A stretch of 64,000 nucleotides of DNA from Pseudonocardia sp. HH130630-07 (GCF_001698125.1 NZ_CP013855.1:186001-250000), one strand, 5' to 3'. Positions 41,497 to 50,147 are shown, numbered from the stretch's first letter. Program-made: numbers and translations. The notes: generated from the letters alone by a model not told the origin.

Positions 41497-42095
41497 GCCC
41501 CCGCCCCCTGCCCTGGGACACCCCCGAGGCCGAGCCCCAGCCCGCCCGACCCGACCTGCGGGTCGTCGCCGAGCAGCAGCCCACCGACACCCGCACCGCC
41601 ACCACCCCGGCTACGCCGGAGCCGCAGCGGGCACCCGCCGGACCGCCCGCCACGTCGACGGCGTCGCCGGCGCCCACGACGTCGGCGGAGCCGGCGGTGT
41701 GGCCGGGTGAGGGTGAGGTCGCTCCGTCGGCGCCGTCGCTGCACGACCGGATCCACACCGGCCTGCACGAGGCCGGGAAGGACTTCGTCGCGGAGCTGCG
41801 GTTCGTCCGGGAGCGCCCGAACAGCCTGATCGACCACATCGCCTACGCCCGGCACGGCGAGTGGACCAACCGCAAGGACGGCTGGCAGCGCCGGGCCGCG
41901 CTGGCCTGGACCTACACCGCGGCCATCCCGGTCTCGACCGTCGCCTACCTGTCGGTGTGGGCCGTGGCCCGCCCCGGCCGCGCCGCGGCCGCCGTCGCCG
42001 CGGTGTCGACCACCGCGTCCGCGCTCAACGCACTGCCCGTCCTGGGCTGGTTCATCCCGGACTGGCTGACCATCCCCTACTGGCTCGGCATCTGA
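41493..42095 (+). CDS. Membrane protein of the transfer operon
   Basis: 200 residues; ATG overlaps the previous stop. A disordered Pro/Thr-rich first 85 residues, then a soluble helix (LHEAGKDFVAELRFVRERPNSLIDHIAYARHGEW) and two to three membrane segments near the C terminus (LAWTYTAAIPVSTVAYLSVWAVA, ALNALPVLGWFIPDW). Resembles Spd-type plasmid proteins in layout; no specific function assigned. Confidence 0.7.
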   Translation: MSPRPLPWDTPEAEPQPARPDLRVVAEQQPTDTRTATTPATPEPQRAPAGPPATSTASPAPTTSAEPAVWPGEGEVAPSAPSLHDRIHTGLHEAGKDFVAELRFVRERPNSLIDHIAYARHGEWTNRKDGWQRRAALAWTYTAAIPVSTVAYLSVWAVARPGRAAAAVAAVSTTASALNALPVLGWFIPDWLTIPYWLGI

Positions 42096-42122
42096 CCAGC
42101 CGAAACCCGAAAGGACAAGATC

Positions 42123-42554
42123 ATGACTGGTTCTCTGCTCACCATCGCCGGGCTCGCGCTGATCGTCGGCTTCTGGCTGTGGTTCCACAAGGACGCCCCG
42201 AAGACCACGGTCTTCTTCTTCCTCATCGCCGGGATCGGCATCGGCGGCCTGCTCGGCAGCGCGATCGGGCAGCTGATCAACGCCGCGATGGGCACCGTCG
42301 GCACCGCCACCGGGAACCTGATCGGGATCGGCACCTCGACCCTGGTCACCGGGCTCGCGCTGGTCGCGACCCTGGAGGTCGTCATCAAGGGCATGCACCC
42401 GCGCAAGGCCCGCACCAAGCGCTGGCACGCCTGGCTCGCCCTGGCCCTGCCCACGATCGTCGTCGCCAGCGGCCTGCCGGTGGTCACCGCCGCCATGGAC
42501 ATGCTCTCCACCGGCGCGGCGTCGGTCGGTCAGGCCTTCAACGGGCTCGGGTGA
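42123..42554 (+). CDS. Polytopic small membrane protein of the transfer operon
   Basis: 143 residues with about four hydrophobic segments (LLTIAGLALIVGFWLWF, TTVFFFLIAGIGIGGLLG, TSTLVTGLALVATLEVVI, WLALALPTIVVASGLPVV). GAAAGGAC lies before the ATG. SpdA-like by position and topology only. Confidence 0.72.
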   Translation: MTGSLLTIAGLALIVGFWLWFHKDAPKTTVFFFLIAGIGIGGLLGSAIGQLINAAMGTVGTATGNLIGIGTSTLVTGLALVATLEVVIKGMHPRKARTKRWHAWLALALPTIVVASGLPVVTAAMDMLSTGAASVGQAFNGLG

Positions 42555-42560
42555 TCGGCG

Positions 42561-43952
42561 ATGGAGATCGTGCTGTTCTCCCTGCTCATGGCGTGGGGCT
42601 TAACCCGCTACGGCGTCACCGACCTGGTCGCGACGGCGCGCGGGACCGAGTCCCCGCGCATCGCCGAGCGGCGCCAGCGCTCCGCTCAGGCCCACGAGCG
42701 CGCGATGGCCCGCGGTGGGCAGACCGTCGGTTCGGCGATCGGGTCCCGGATCGCTGACCGGATCGCCAACCCCCACCCGCGCAAGGACAAGCAGCGCGGC
42801 CCGGCCCGGAACTACTTCGCCGGGCTGTGGGCCGACTCGTGGGACCGGGCCGCCGAGAAGCACCGCGAGCGCACCGAGCAGCGCCGCGGCGGCCAGGACG
42901 CCGACGCCACCACGACCGAGACCGGGACGAAGGACCCGGCCACCGAGCCCACCGGCCCGGACACCCACGAGCAGAAGGTCCGCATCGTCGACCACGAGCC
43001 CACCGACGGGACCGCCGACTCCGACACCGACTCCGACATCGGGGAGCGCACCGCGCCGGGCGCGAGCACGACGCCGGGGACCGGCGACGAGTCCCCGGCG
43101 CCGGCGTCGACCCCGGACGGTCACGCGGAAGCCCCGGCAGCAGGCAGCGCCGCCACCGGTGGGGCGCCGGGCCCCGGGGCGATGGGGTCCGTGCCGCCGG
43201 GGACCGGTCTGGCCTCGCCCATCGGGCCGGAGCCGCTGCACGTCTTCCACCACTTCCCGACCGCTCCGACCACGCCGCAGGCCGGCACGTCGACGCAGGT
43301 CGTCGACGACCCCGACGACGAGATCATCGACGCCGAGATCGTCGAGGACCCGCCCACGCAGGACCACGCCGCCGCTGCGGCGCAGGAGCCGCCGGTCCAG
43401 CGCGTGTACGAGGAGCGCCACGTCCACCACCACCACTACCCGCCCGCCACGACGGAGCCCGCCGCCGCTGCAGGCGAGCCCGGCCCGGGTCCCGACGACG
43501 GCGTCACCGACGCCGAGATCGTCGACGACCCCGCGCAGGGCACCGGCGCCGGCGAGCGCACCCCCCAGACCACCCCGGCCGGCACCGGCCGGGGAGACAC
43601 CACCGCCACGGAGGCACCCACCATGACCCACGCCACCAGCACCACCGAGATGGCCAGCGGCGAGACCCTCGACCCGACCGCGGCGAAGAACTTCTCCGCC
43701 TCGATGCAGACCGTCGCCGAGAACGCCGTCCAGCAGATCGAGCTGAGCATCTCCAACCTGGAGCAGCGCGGCGTGTCCGGCGAGCCGATCGACCTGCTCC
43801 GCCAGATGCAGGAGAGCTTCACGACCGCGGTCACCACCGCCGAGAACGTCGCCGAGCACTTCGACCGCCACATCGGCCACCAGGATCAGCTGCTCAGCGA
43901 CGACACGATCGCCGGCACCGTCCGCGACACCTACGTCGGCAGCGCTTCCTAA
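42561..43952 (+). CDS. Large low-complexity transfer-operon protein
   Basis: 463 residues, six bases after the previous stop. One N-terminal hydrophobic segment (VLFSLLMAWGLTRYGV), a basic region to about residue 110, a long Pro/Thr/Asp/Glu-rich disordered stretch in which the phrase DAEIV-[ED]-DP appears twice, then a helical C-terminal domain (FSASMQTVAENAVQQIELSISNLEQRG). Not recognised; a tethered scaffold or regulator of transfer is a guess. Confidence 0.65.
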   Translation: MEIVLFSLLMAWGLTRYGVTDLVATARGTESPRIAERRQRSAQAHERAMARGGQTVGSAIGSRIADRIANPHPRKDKQRGPARNYFAGLWADSWDRAAEKHRERTEQRRGGQDADATTTETGTKDPATEPTGPDTHEQKVRIVDHEPTDGTADSDTDSDIGERTAPGASTTPGTGDESPAPASTPDGHAEAPAAGSAATGGAPGPGAMGSVPPGTGLASPIGPEPLHVFHHFPTAPTTPQAGTSTQVVDDPDDEIIDAEIVEDPPTQDHAAAAAQEPPVQRVYEERHVHHHHYPPATTEPAAAAGEPGPGPDDGVTDAEIVDDPAQGTGAGERTPQTTPAGTGRGDTTATEAPTMTHATSTTEMASGETLDPTAAKNFSASMQTVAENAVQQIELSISNLEQRGVSGEPIDLLRQMQESFTTAVTTAENVAEHFDRHIGHQDQLLSDDTIAGTVRDTYVGSAS

Positions 43953-44059
43953 GGAGGGAGACCGTCCGGCGACCAGCCGGACAGCCCCTGCCCCCAGCTC
44001 GTTGGTGGGCATCCGCGTCGTGGCGGAGCAGGGGCACAAAGAATCTTCCTTGCCAGACT

Positions 44060-44121
44060 TGCAAGGTTTTCCTCTCATCGCCTAGCGTCGTCGTGCAAGG
44101 TTTATCAGCTTTGCAAGGCTC
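44060..44121 (+). promoter_or_regulatory. TGCAAG operator array, upstream of the FtsK-like gene
   Basis: TGCAAGGTTT at 44060 and 44094 and TGCAAGGCTC at 44112 (steps of 34 and 18 bp), in the 197-bp gap before the translocase gene. The same hexamer, orientation, number and step sizes occur at 38883-38945, so the two promoters probably share a regulator. Confidence 0.7.
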
Positions 44122-44149
44122 TGCTCATCGACATCGGGAGCGCCTCACC

Positions 44150-46312
44150 ATGAGCCAGACCAGCGAGACCCCACCGAAGCCAGGCACCGAACTGGTGCGC
44201 CGCCCCGAAGCAGCGCTGGTCAAGCGCTCCCCGGCCGCGGAGGCCGAGCTGCGCGCGCACCTGGCGCGTGAGGCTCGGATCGAGCGGGGTGCGAAGGCCC
44301 GGCTGGCGCCGTTCGCCGCGGCCGCGGTTGTCGCGGTGCTGGGCTGGGCCGGGTGGGGGCTGCACGAGCTGCTGCGCCTGGGTGCTGGCCCCGCGGCCGC
44401 GGTCCTCGCGCTGCCGGTCGCGATGAGCCTGGTCGTGCTCGCCGGCGCGGCGGCCGCGGTCGCCTGGCGCCGTCAGCTGGCCGGGCACCGCGGCCGGCTC
44501 GCGCTCGCCACGGCCGCCGCCGCGACCTGGGCCGGTGTCGTCTCGATGGTCTCGCCGATGTCCTGGACCGCGACCGCGGTACTGGTCCTCGGCGCGATCG
44601 CGCTCTGCTCGCGCTGGCAGGCCGCGCACGCCGTCGCCCAGCCCGACCCCGCCGACGCCACCCGCACCCCGGTGCAGGCGACCGCGCGCGACCGTCGTCA
44701 GGACAACGACGACGCCGCCGAGGTCGCCGAGGTGATCGAGCGGTGGGACAGCCGCATCGCCGTCGCCCGCGGCGCGGTTCCCGGTTCCGCGCTCATCGAC
44801 GCGCAGGTCCTGCCCGCTGCGATCCGCTTCACCGTCGAGACCGAGCCCGGCACGACCTCGTTCGACACCGTGCACGCCGTACGGGGCCGAATCGCCTCCG
44901 GGCTGCAGCGCCCCGGTTCCCGGGTCGTGCTGGAGCCCTCCGACCGAAGCGAGTCGGAGTTCTCGCTGACCGTCATCACCCGCGACCTGCTCGCCGAGGG
45001 CGTCGCCTACACCGGCCCGAACTACCAGAGCGGCCAGATCCGGATCGGCGAGTTCGCCGACGGCGCCGGCGACGCCGTCTTCGTCGCCGCGGACAAGGTC
45101 GGGGCCCGCAACGGCCTGGCCACCGGCGAGCCCGGTTCCGGGAAGTCCGCGTTCCTCGAGGCCGTCGGGATGGGGCTGCTCGCCTCCGGGCACTGGCACC
45201 TGATGTTCGGCGACGGCGACCCCGAGGGCGGCAGCTCGCCGCTGCTCAACCAGATCTCGGATTGGGCCGCCGCCGGCCCCGAGCAGGTCCTCGCCCAGCT
45301 CGCGGCGCTGGAGTCGATGCTGGAGGTCCGGTCGATGCTCAAGGCGACCCTGACCATCGGCCCCGACGGGCTCCCCGTCGAGAGGACCGACCCGAGTCAG
45401 CCCTCGGCACGCGAGATCCACCCCTGTCAGGCCTTCCCGGGGGTCATGTGGATCCTCGACGAGCTCCACCGCCTGGCCGGCGACCCGATGATGCGTGACG
45501 CGAAGTTCATCGCCCGCCTGGAGCGCCTGTCGCGGATCCTGCGCAAGTACGGCGGCGGGCTACTCGTCGGCACCCAGTCGATGCTGCTGCCCGACTTCGG
45601 CGGCTCCTCCCCGCTGCGCGGCTACCTGTCCAGCCGGAACCTGTTCGCCTTTCGCAACCACAACAAGTCCGAGCGCGCCGTGGTCTCCGGCCTGGAGATC
45701 AGCCCGTCGCTGCTGCCACCCGGCGGCGGCTACGCCTTCTCCGCCGGGGCCGGGCGACTCGCGATGCTGCGCGTGGCCTGGTCGCCTGACATGGCCCGCC
45801 ACGCCGAGAACCTCAGCTCCGCCATCCTCGATCAGGACTCCGAGCTGGCCATGGCGCCGCACCGCCCGGCTCTTGTCGACGACGACACCGCGTTCGAGGA
45901 GAAGCTCGCCCGGCTGCGGGCCTGGCGCAGCGGCGCCGGAACCCGGCCCTCCGCCGAGCTCACCCCGACCGAGCCGGCCGCACGGGGTGTGGACGTGTTC
46001 GGTGACCCGACGGCCCTCGCCGTCCCGGCCGCGCTGACCGGGGACAACGTCGTCCCTCTGACCCCGCGCCAGGCGCTGCCCGCCCTCGACGCGCTGCCGG
46101 CCGACGAAGATGCTCTGCCCACCACTCAACGAGCCGTACTCGGCGCTGTCCGGGACGGCCACAACGCCACCGGCGCGATCGCCAAGGCCATGGGGTTCAG
46201 CTCGTCCAACACGTCCAAGGCGCTGTCCGCGCTGGTCGACCTGGGACTGCTCGACAAGGCCGAGCACGGCCTGTACTACCCGGCCGCCACCCCCGCCGGG
46301 ACGTCGCGGTGA
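44150..46312 (+). CDS. FtsK/SpoIIIE-type DNA translocase (TraB/TraSA-like conjugation protein)
   Basis: 720 residues. Three to four hydrophobic segments between 45 and 170 anchor it in the membrane; the motor domain has Walker A GEPGSGKSAF near residue 326 and a Walker B-like FPGVMWILDELHRL near 430. The C terminus (TTQRAVLGAVRDGHNATGAIAKAMGFSSSNTSKALSALVDLGLL) is a winged helix, as in FtsK gamma and in TraB, where it recognises the 8-bp clt repeats. Single proteins of this kind move double-stranded DNA between mycelia in Streptomyces-type conjugation. ATG at 44150. Confidence 0.88.
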   Translation: MSQTSETPPKPGTELVRRPEAALVKRSPAAEAELRAHLAREARIERGAKARLAPFAAAAVVAVLGWAGWGLHELLRLGAGPAAAVLALPVAMSLVVLAGAAAAVAWRRQLAGHRGRLALATAAAATWAGVVSMVSPMSWTATAVLVLGAIALCSRWQAAHAVAQPDPADATRTPVQATARDRRQDNDDAAEVAEVIERWDSRIAVARGAVPGSALIDAQVLPAAIRFTVETEPGTTSFDTVHAVRGRIASGLQRPGSRVVLEPSDRSESEFSLTVITRDLLAEGVAYTGPNYQSGQIRIGEFADGAGDAVFVAADKVGARNGLATGEPGSGKSAFLEAVGMGLLASGHWHLMFGDGDPEGGSSPLLNQISDWAAAGPEQVLAQLAALESMLEVRSMLKATLTIGPDGLPVERTDPSQPSAREIHPCQAFPGVMWILDELHRLAGDPMMRDAKFIARLERLSRILRKYGGGLLVGTQSMLLPDFGGSSPLRGYLSSRNLFAFRNHNKSERAVVSGLEISPSLLPPGGGYAFSAGAGRLAMLRVAWSPDMARHAENLSSAILDQDSELAMAPHRPALVDDDTAFEEKLARLRAWRSGAGTRPSAELTPTEPAARGVDVFGDPTALAVPAALTGDNVVPLTPRQALPALDALPADEDALPTTQRAVLGAVRDGHNATGAIAKAMGFSSSNTSKALSALVDLGLLDKAEHGLYYPAATPAGTSR

Positions 46313-46716
46313 GCGCCGTCGCCGCTACCGGCGGGCTGATGACCGACCGGTGGGGATGGCAGCCCACCGCCTGGATCCAGGACGGCCTGCCGACCTGGCG
46401 GTGGCGCGCCGCCCCCGCCGGGCTGATCACCCGCCGGCAGATGCGCGCCGCCGGCCTCGCCCCCTGCGGAGCCGCACCGGTCGCCCAGGTCGTGTGCCGG
46501 CGCGGCCGCCGCTGGGCGCTGCTGTGGGACCCCGCCGACCTCGGCCCCAAGCGGGTCCCGACCTCCGCCCAGCTCGCCGCGCTCGACCGGGCGCTGGCCG
46601 CACGCCGGCGGTGCCCGCTCTGCCGCCGCGACGCCGGCTACTGCATCCCCCGCTCACTCGGCGTCTGCCTCGACTGCCACGCCGCGCCTCCGGTCGCACT
46701 GCCGACCGCCGCCTGA
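46309..46716 (+). CDS. Zinc-ribbon-like RRQM-motif protein
   Basis: 135 residues, GTG overlapping the translocase stop (GTGA). Contains LITRRQMRAAGLAPCGAAPVAQVVCRRGRRWALLWD, a motif block common in proteins next to tra genes on actinobacterial integrative plasmids, and two C-terminal cysteine pairs (CPLCRRDAGYC and CLDCH) that look like a zinc ribbon. Likely nucleic-acid binding; specific role unknown. Confidence 0.7.
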   Translation: MSAVAATGGLMTDRWGWQPTAWIQDGLPTWRWRAAPAGLITRRQMRAAGLAPCGAAPVAQVVCRRGRRWALLWDPADLGPKRVPTSAQLAALDRALAARRRCPLCRRDAGYCIPRSLGVCLDCHAAPPVALPTAA

Positions 46717-46727
46717 CCCCTTGATCT

Positions 46728-46780
46728 CCGGGCGGGGCGTGGACGACGCCGACCACGCACACCTCCTGCGCCCCGCCCGG
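46728..46780 (+). promoter_or_regulatory. Intercistronic hairpin, copy 1
   Basis: Perfect 12-bp stem CCGGGCGGGGCG / CGCCCCGCCCGG (46728-46739 and 46769-46780) around a 29-nt loop containing GACGACGCCGACCA. A matching element with compensating stem changes lies at 47522-47573. It could be a terminator, attenuator or processing site. Confidence 0.65.
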
Positions 46781-46823
46781 TTCCACCTCTCTCACCTGCA
46801 GAAACTGGACAAGGAGCCCCATC

Positions 46824-47297
46824 GTGACCACCTTCTTCACCGCCAGCCGACTGTTCGGTCGCCGGCGCCGCGACGTCGCCTTCAACCCGGTCGCCGACGT
46901 CGTCAGCCCGGACGACCTGCTCCACGTCCGCACCACCCAGGACCTGGAGAACATCCACTTCCAGCTACTCGACGCTGTCCCCTCCTACGGCGCGACGACC
47001 GCGCTGGGCCAGGCCCTGATCGAGGCAGCGAGCATCGTGCACTCGCTGGCCAGCGCGTGGCGGTGGCGCCTGGGCGACCCGGCCGCCCGGGTCGCGGCCC
47101 AGCGCTGCCTGGCCGTCCTGGCCCACCCCGACGCCGTCCTGGCCCGCTACACCGGCCCGGACAGCGCGCACGCCCGCGCCTGGATCGACCACATCAGCCA
47201 GATCGCCATCTCCGAGCCTGCACCGGCCTGGTCCCGCGAGACGACCGAAACCTTCGGCGCGGTGGACGACGGCCCGGCCGGCTGGGGCCAGAACTGA
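46824..47297 (+). CDS. Hypothetical helical protein
   Basis: 157 residues, GTG start at 46824 with AAGGAG upstream. Mostly helical (LENIHFQLLDAVPSYGATTALGQAL, ASIVHSLASAWRWRLGD, RVAAQRCLAVLAHPDAVL). Not recognised. Follows the first intercistronic hairpin and overlaps the next gene. Confidence 0.65.
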   Translation: MTTFFTASRLFGRRRRDVAFNPVADVVSPDDLLHVRTTQDLENIHFQLLDAVPSYGATTALGQALIEAASIVHSLASAWRWRLGDPAARVAAQRCLAVLAHPDAVLARYTGPDSAHARAWIDHISQIAISEPAPAWSRETTETFGAVDDGPAGWGQN

Positions 47298-47518
47298 TGC
47301 AGAAGACGGCCATCGAGACCACGGACCTGACCCCGGAGCAGTTCACGGCGCTGACGCGGGCCGTGGACCGGCGGGACTTCGCGGTGCGCGCCGACGCCGC
47401 CGTACTCGCCGAGCTGCACGACATGGGAATGGTGACCAGCCCGTCCGACGGGCCTGGCGCCTACGCCTTCATCACCTGCGCCGGCGCAGCCGCGGCGCGC
47501 CACGCACCCAGCCCCTGA
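47297..47518 (+). CDS. Small hypothetical protein
   Basis: 73 residues; ATG overlaps the previous stop (TGATG). Helical core (LTPEQFTALTRAVDRRDFAVRADAAVLAELHDMGMV). Not recognised; its stop is directly followed by the second intercistronic hairpin. Confidence 0.65.
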   Translation: MQKTAIETTDLTPEQFTALTRAVDRRDFAVRADAAVLAELHDMGMVTSPSDGPGAYAFITCAGAAAARHAPSP

Positions 47519-47521
47519 AGC

Positions 47522-47573
47522 GCAGGCGGGGCGTCGACGACGCCGACCAAGACACCTCCGGCGCCCCGCCTGC
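47522..47573 (+). promoter_or_regulatory. Intercistronic hairpin, copy 2
   Basis: Perfect 12-bp stem GCAGGCGGGGCG / CGCCCCGCCTGC (47522-47533 and 47562-47573), loop of 28 nt with the same GACGACGCCGACCA core as copy 1. Two of the twelve stem pairs differ from copy 1 and both are compensated on the other arm. Confidence 0.65.
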
Positions 47574-47608
47574 CCAACCCCCTCACCTGAAGCGAAAGGA
47601 CATCCGTC

Positions 47609-48532
47609 ATGGTCACCGCTCGACCCTCCGCACGCATCACCGCGTCGGTCACCCTCACCACCGCCGTCCTGGCCGCGGCCCTGCTGACCGCGCCCCACAC
47701 CGAGACCGGCGCCACCACCACCGCCCCCGGCGCCCCGCCCGCGGCCGAGCTCATCACCCACACCACCGACGTTCCGGCGGGCGCTGGGCGCGGGGTGCCG
47801 GCGACCGAGCTGCTCGCCGAGCTGGTCGTGCGCGACGACGCCGCCGGCGCCCCCGGCTACGACCGCGACGCCTTCGGCGCCTCGGGGTGGGGTGACCTCG
47901 ACGGCGACGGCTGCGCCACCCGCGACGAGGTCCTCGCCCGCGACCTGACCGACGTCGAACTCGACCGCGACGACTGCACCGTCCTGTCCGGCACCCTCGA
48001 CGACCCCTACACCGGCGACACGATCGCGTTCACCCGCGGCCGCGACACCAGCGACGACGTCCAGATCGACCACGTCGTCGCGCTCGCCGACGCCTGGCGC
48101 GCCGGCGCCGACCGGCTCACCGACGACGAACGGCTGGCCCTCGCCAACGACCCCGCCAACCTGGCCGCCGTCGACGGCCCCACCAACAACGCCAAGGGCG
48201 ACCGCACTGCCGAGCGGTGGCTCCCGCCGGCCGCGGCCGCGCACTGCACCTACGCAACCACCCAGATCGAGATCAAGACCGACTACCAGCTCTCGGTCAC
48301 CCGCCCCGAGCACGACGCGCTGGCCGCCGCGCTGAGCAGCTGCACCACCCCGGCCATCCCAGACGCAGCACCGGCCGCCCCGGCCCCCGACCAGGACACC
48401 GAGATCAGCGGCCCGGCCGACGGCGGGCTGCGCCCGGGGACCCACGTCGAGCTGGACATGCCGCTGGTCGGCCGGATCGTGGTCACTGTCGGCCCGGACG
48501 GCGTCCCGGCCCTGACCACCCCGGGAGCCTGA
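47609..48532 (+). CDS. Secreted HNH nuclease (GmrSD/DUF1524-type domain)
   Basis: 307 residues. A signal peptide (hydrophobic 10-30, SVTLTTAVLAAALLTA) is followed by the nuclease domain: GWGDLDGDGCATRDEVLARDL, then the catalytic IDHVVALADAWRAGA, and NLAAVDGPTNNAKGDRTAERWLPP with the asparagine and metal-ligand positions. Related secreted proteins are common in actinomycetes and are presumed to degrade extracellular nucleic acid. A Pro/Ala linker and a beta-rich C terminus follow. ATG at 47609 after GAAAGGAC. A truncated copy lies at 61555. Confidence 0.85.
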   Translation: MVTARPSARITASVTLTTAVLAAALLTAPHTETGATTTAPGAPPAAELITHTTDVPAGAGRGVPATELLAELVVRDDAAGAPGYDRDAFGASGWGDLDGDGCATRDEVLARDLTDVELDRDDCTVLSGTLDDPYTGDTIAFTRGRDTSDDVQIDHVVALADAWRAGADRLTDDERLALANDPANLAAVDGPTNNAKGDRTAERWLPPAAAAHCTYATTQIEIKTDYQLSVTRPEHDALAAALSSCTTPAIPDAAPAAPAPDQDTEISGPADGGLRPGTHVELDMPLVGRIVVTVGPDGVPALTTPGA

Positions 48533-48534
48533 CC

Positions 48535-48840
48535 ATGCCCACCCCGACCGCCGGCATCACGCACGTCATCCCGCCAGCATTTTCGCCTGCAGAAACGCCA
48601 GCAGCCCCGCATGCACGCCCCGACCTGGGAGAGCCGATGGTGAGCGACGACGAGATCATGGCCATGTCGCAGGGCGACGCCGACCGCGCCGGCGTACGCG
48701 ACCGGCGGGAGCAGGCCTGCGCGAGCCTGCACGCCGCGCAGGCCCGGCGGGTCGAGCCGCTCGGCGACACCGAGCTCACCGAGGCCTACCGGGAGCTGGA
48801 GCGCGACGCGCTGCAGCGGGCAGCGCAGGCCCGACGATGA
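48535..48840 (+). CDS. Small hypothetical protein (copy 1 of a duplicated gene)
   Basis: 101 residues, two bases after the HNH gene stop. Helical C-terminal half (REQACASLHAAQARRVEPLGDTELTEAYRELERDAL). A near-identical gene sits at 62162. Not recognised. Stop overlaps the next start. Confidence 0.7.
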   Translation: MPTPTAGITHVIPPAFSPAETPAAPHARPDLGEPMVSDDEIMAMSQGDADRAGVRDRREQACASLHAAQARRVEPLGDTELTEAYRELERDALQRAAQARR

Positions 48841-49391
48841 CCGCCACCATTCTCGCCAGCAACAACGCCAGCCGATACACAGGCAGGAACGCAGGCGACC
48901 CGCATCCCGCCGCGGTGTTCGGGGCCGTCCTGGCGATGCTGTGGGCCACCCACAACTCCGGGGACCACGTCGTCCAGACCGACGTCCAGGCGGCGAACAA
49001 GGCCGACACCCGACCGGGCCCGTACGTCGACGAGGACGGCGCCCGGCGGCCGGGATGGATCCAGGCGATGGCCGGGCACGTCGGCGGCTACACCGCCGTG
49101 CAGGTCGCCGGCCTCGTCGCGCTACGCGCCGTCGGGATCCGGCCCACCCTCGGCTCGACCGTCGCCGCGGTCACCTGGTCCGCAGCCACCCACGCCATCC
49201 TCGACCGGCGCACCCCGGTCACCGCGGTCCTACGGCGCGTCGGGGCGCCGCGGTTCGCGGCGCTGACGTCGCCGATCTGCGGCGGCTACCTCGCCGACCA
49301 GGCCCTGCACCACGCCGCACTCACCATCTCCGCGCTGCTACTCGCCAGGGGCAGCCGCCCCACCCCTACCGGAGGAAGCCACCAGCGATGA
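48837..49391 (+). CDS. DUF3307-like membrane protein
   Basis: 184 residues, ATGA overlap with the previous gene. The motif ATHNSGDHVVQTDVQAANKA (histidine, then GDHxxQ, in a hydrophobic context) recurs in actinobacterial plasmid membrane proteins; further hydrophobic segments at VGGYTAVQVAGLVALRAVGI and LADQALHHAALTISALLLA. Function unknown. Its first 45 bp also occur, broken, at 62464. Confidence 0.65.
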   Translation: MTATILASNNASRYTGRNAGDPHPAAVFGAVLAMLWATHNSGDHVVQTDVQAANKADTRPGPYVDEDGARRPGWIQAMAGHVGGYTAVQVAGLVALRAVGIRPTLGSTVAAVTWSAATHAILDRRTPVTAVLRRVGAPRFAALTSPICGGYLADQALHHAALTISALLLARGSRPTPTGGSHQR

Positions 49392-49552
49392 GTACCGATA
49401 ACCCCACCGAGGCCGAGCGCGAGGCCGCCGAGTACGCCGCCTGGCTGGTCAAGCTGAACATCACCCCGGAGGAGCAGGCGAACTTCGACGCTGCCCGGGC
49501 CCGGCGTGCTGAGAACGCGAAGACCTTCGGCCGCACCTCGCACCGCCACTAA
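49388..49552 (+). CDS. Small hypothetical protein, end of the transfer operon
   Basis: 54 residues, ATGA overlap with the preceding gene and GGAGG-like GGAGGAAG upstream. Charged, helical (EAEREAAEYAAWLVKLNITPEEQ). Not recognised. Followed by a strong hairpin at 49588-49619. Confidence 0.65.
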   Translation: MSTDNPTEAEREAAEYAAWLVKLNITPEEQANFDAARARRAENAKTFGRTSHRH

Positions 49553-49587
49553 CCACGACCACCGCCAGAGCTGAGCATCCCGAAAGC

Positions 49588-49619
49588 CGGCCCCGCTCCC
49601 ACGCACGGGAGCGGGGCCG
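49588..49619 (+). terminator. Hairpin at the end of the transfer operon
   Basis: 13-bp stem CGGCCCCGCTCCC / GGGAGCGGGGCCG around a 6-nt loop, 36 bp after the last stop and before a convergent gene. No T-run, as is normal for actinobacterial terminators; it may serve both directions. Confidence 0.75.
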
Positions 49620-49722
49620 ATCCACGTTCAAACCCAGAGTTCCGAGACGTGACCAGCACGATCCGAGGGCAAGGCGATCGGCAGATCGCCGCGGCAGCAC
49701 CTGCCGTAGACCTGCAGACGAC

Positions 49723-50073
49723 TCAGTCGAGGATCCCCGAGCAGGTCGAGCACCGGATCCGCGGCGCGACTCCGTTCGGGCGCGCCTCCGGGTACCAGCC
49801 CGCACCCGCGCACCGGCCGCTGACGTTGGCGTGACGGCGCTGCAGCTCCGGGAGCCGCGCCGGGGGCTGCCACCCGTCAGGGAGCTGCTCAGCGCCGCCT
49901 GAGACGCCCGCCAGCATCACGCCGGCGGCCGCCGGGATGGCCGAGACCGTCCAGTACGCGCCGCGCTGAGCGCGGGCCCACTCCCGGGCCGCCGCCTCGC
50001 TGGGGAACACCAGGTGCGGCTGGGAGTTGCGCGTCACCAGCCACATCGTGGTCGTACCGACGGGGATCGTCAT
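49723..50073 (-). CDS. Hypothetical protein with C-terminal cysteine pair
   Basis: 116 residues; ATG at 50073 with GGGAAGGG upstream is preferred to a start 14 codons earlier. MWLVTRNSQPHLVFPSEAAAREWARAQRG resembles short domains in plasmid proteins; the end (RCAGAGWYPEAR, IRCSTCSGILD) carries cysteines that may bind zinc. Function unknown. Confidence 0.55.
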   Translation of the reverse strand: MTIPVGTTTMWLVTRNSQPHLVFPSEAAAREWARAQRGAYWTVSAIPAAAGVMLAGVSGGAEQLPDGWQPPARLPELQRRHANVSGRCAGAGWYPEARPNGVAPRIRCSTCSGILD

Positions 50074-50147
50074 CGTCGTCGCGCCCTTCCCGGCTCTCGG
50101 ACTGATCTCGACCATCCAGCATGCCGGTCCCGGGCCCGCCGCGACAG

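Noticed and set aside
44155-45469. Minus-strand frames opposite the FtsK-like gene
   Set aside because: Antisense shadows; the plus strand has the Walker motifs, overlapping neighbours and consistent codon use.
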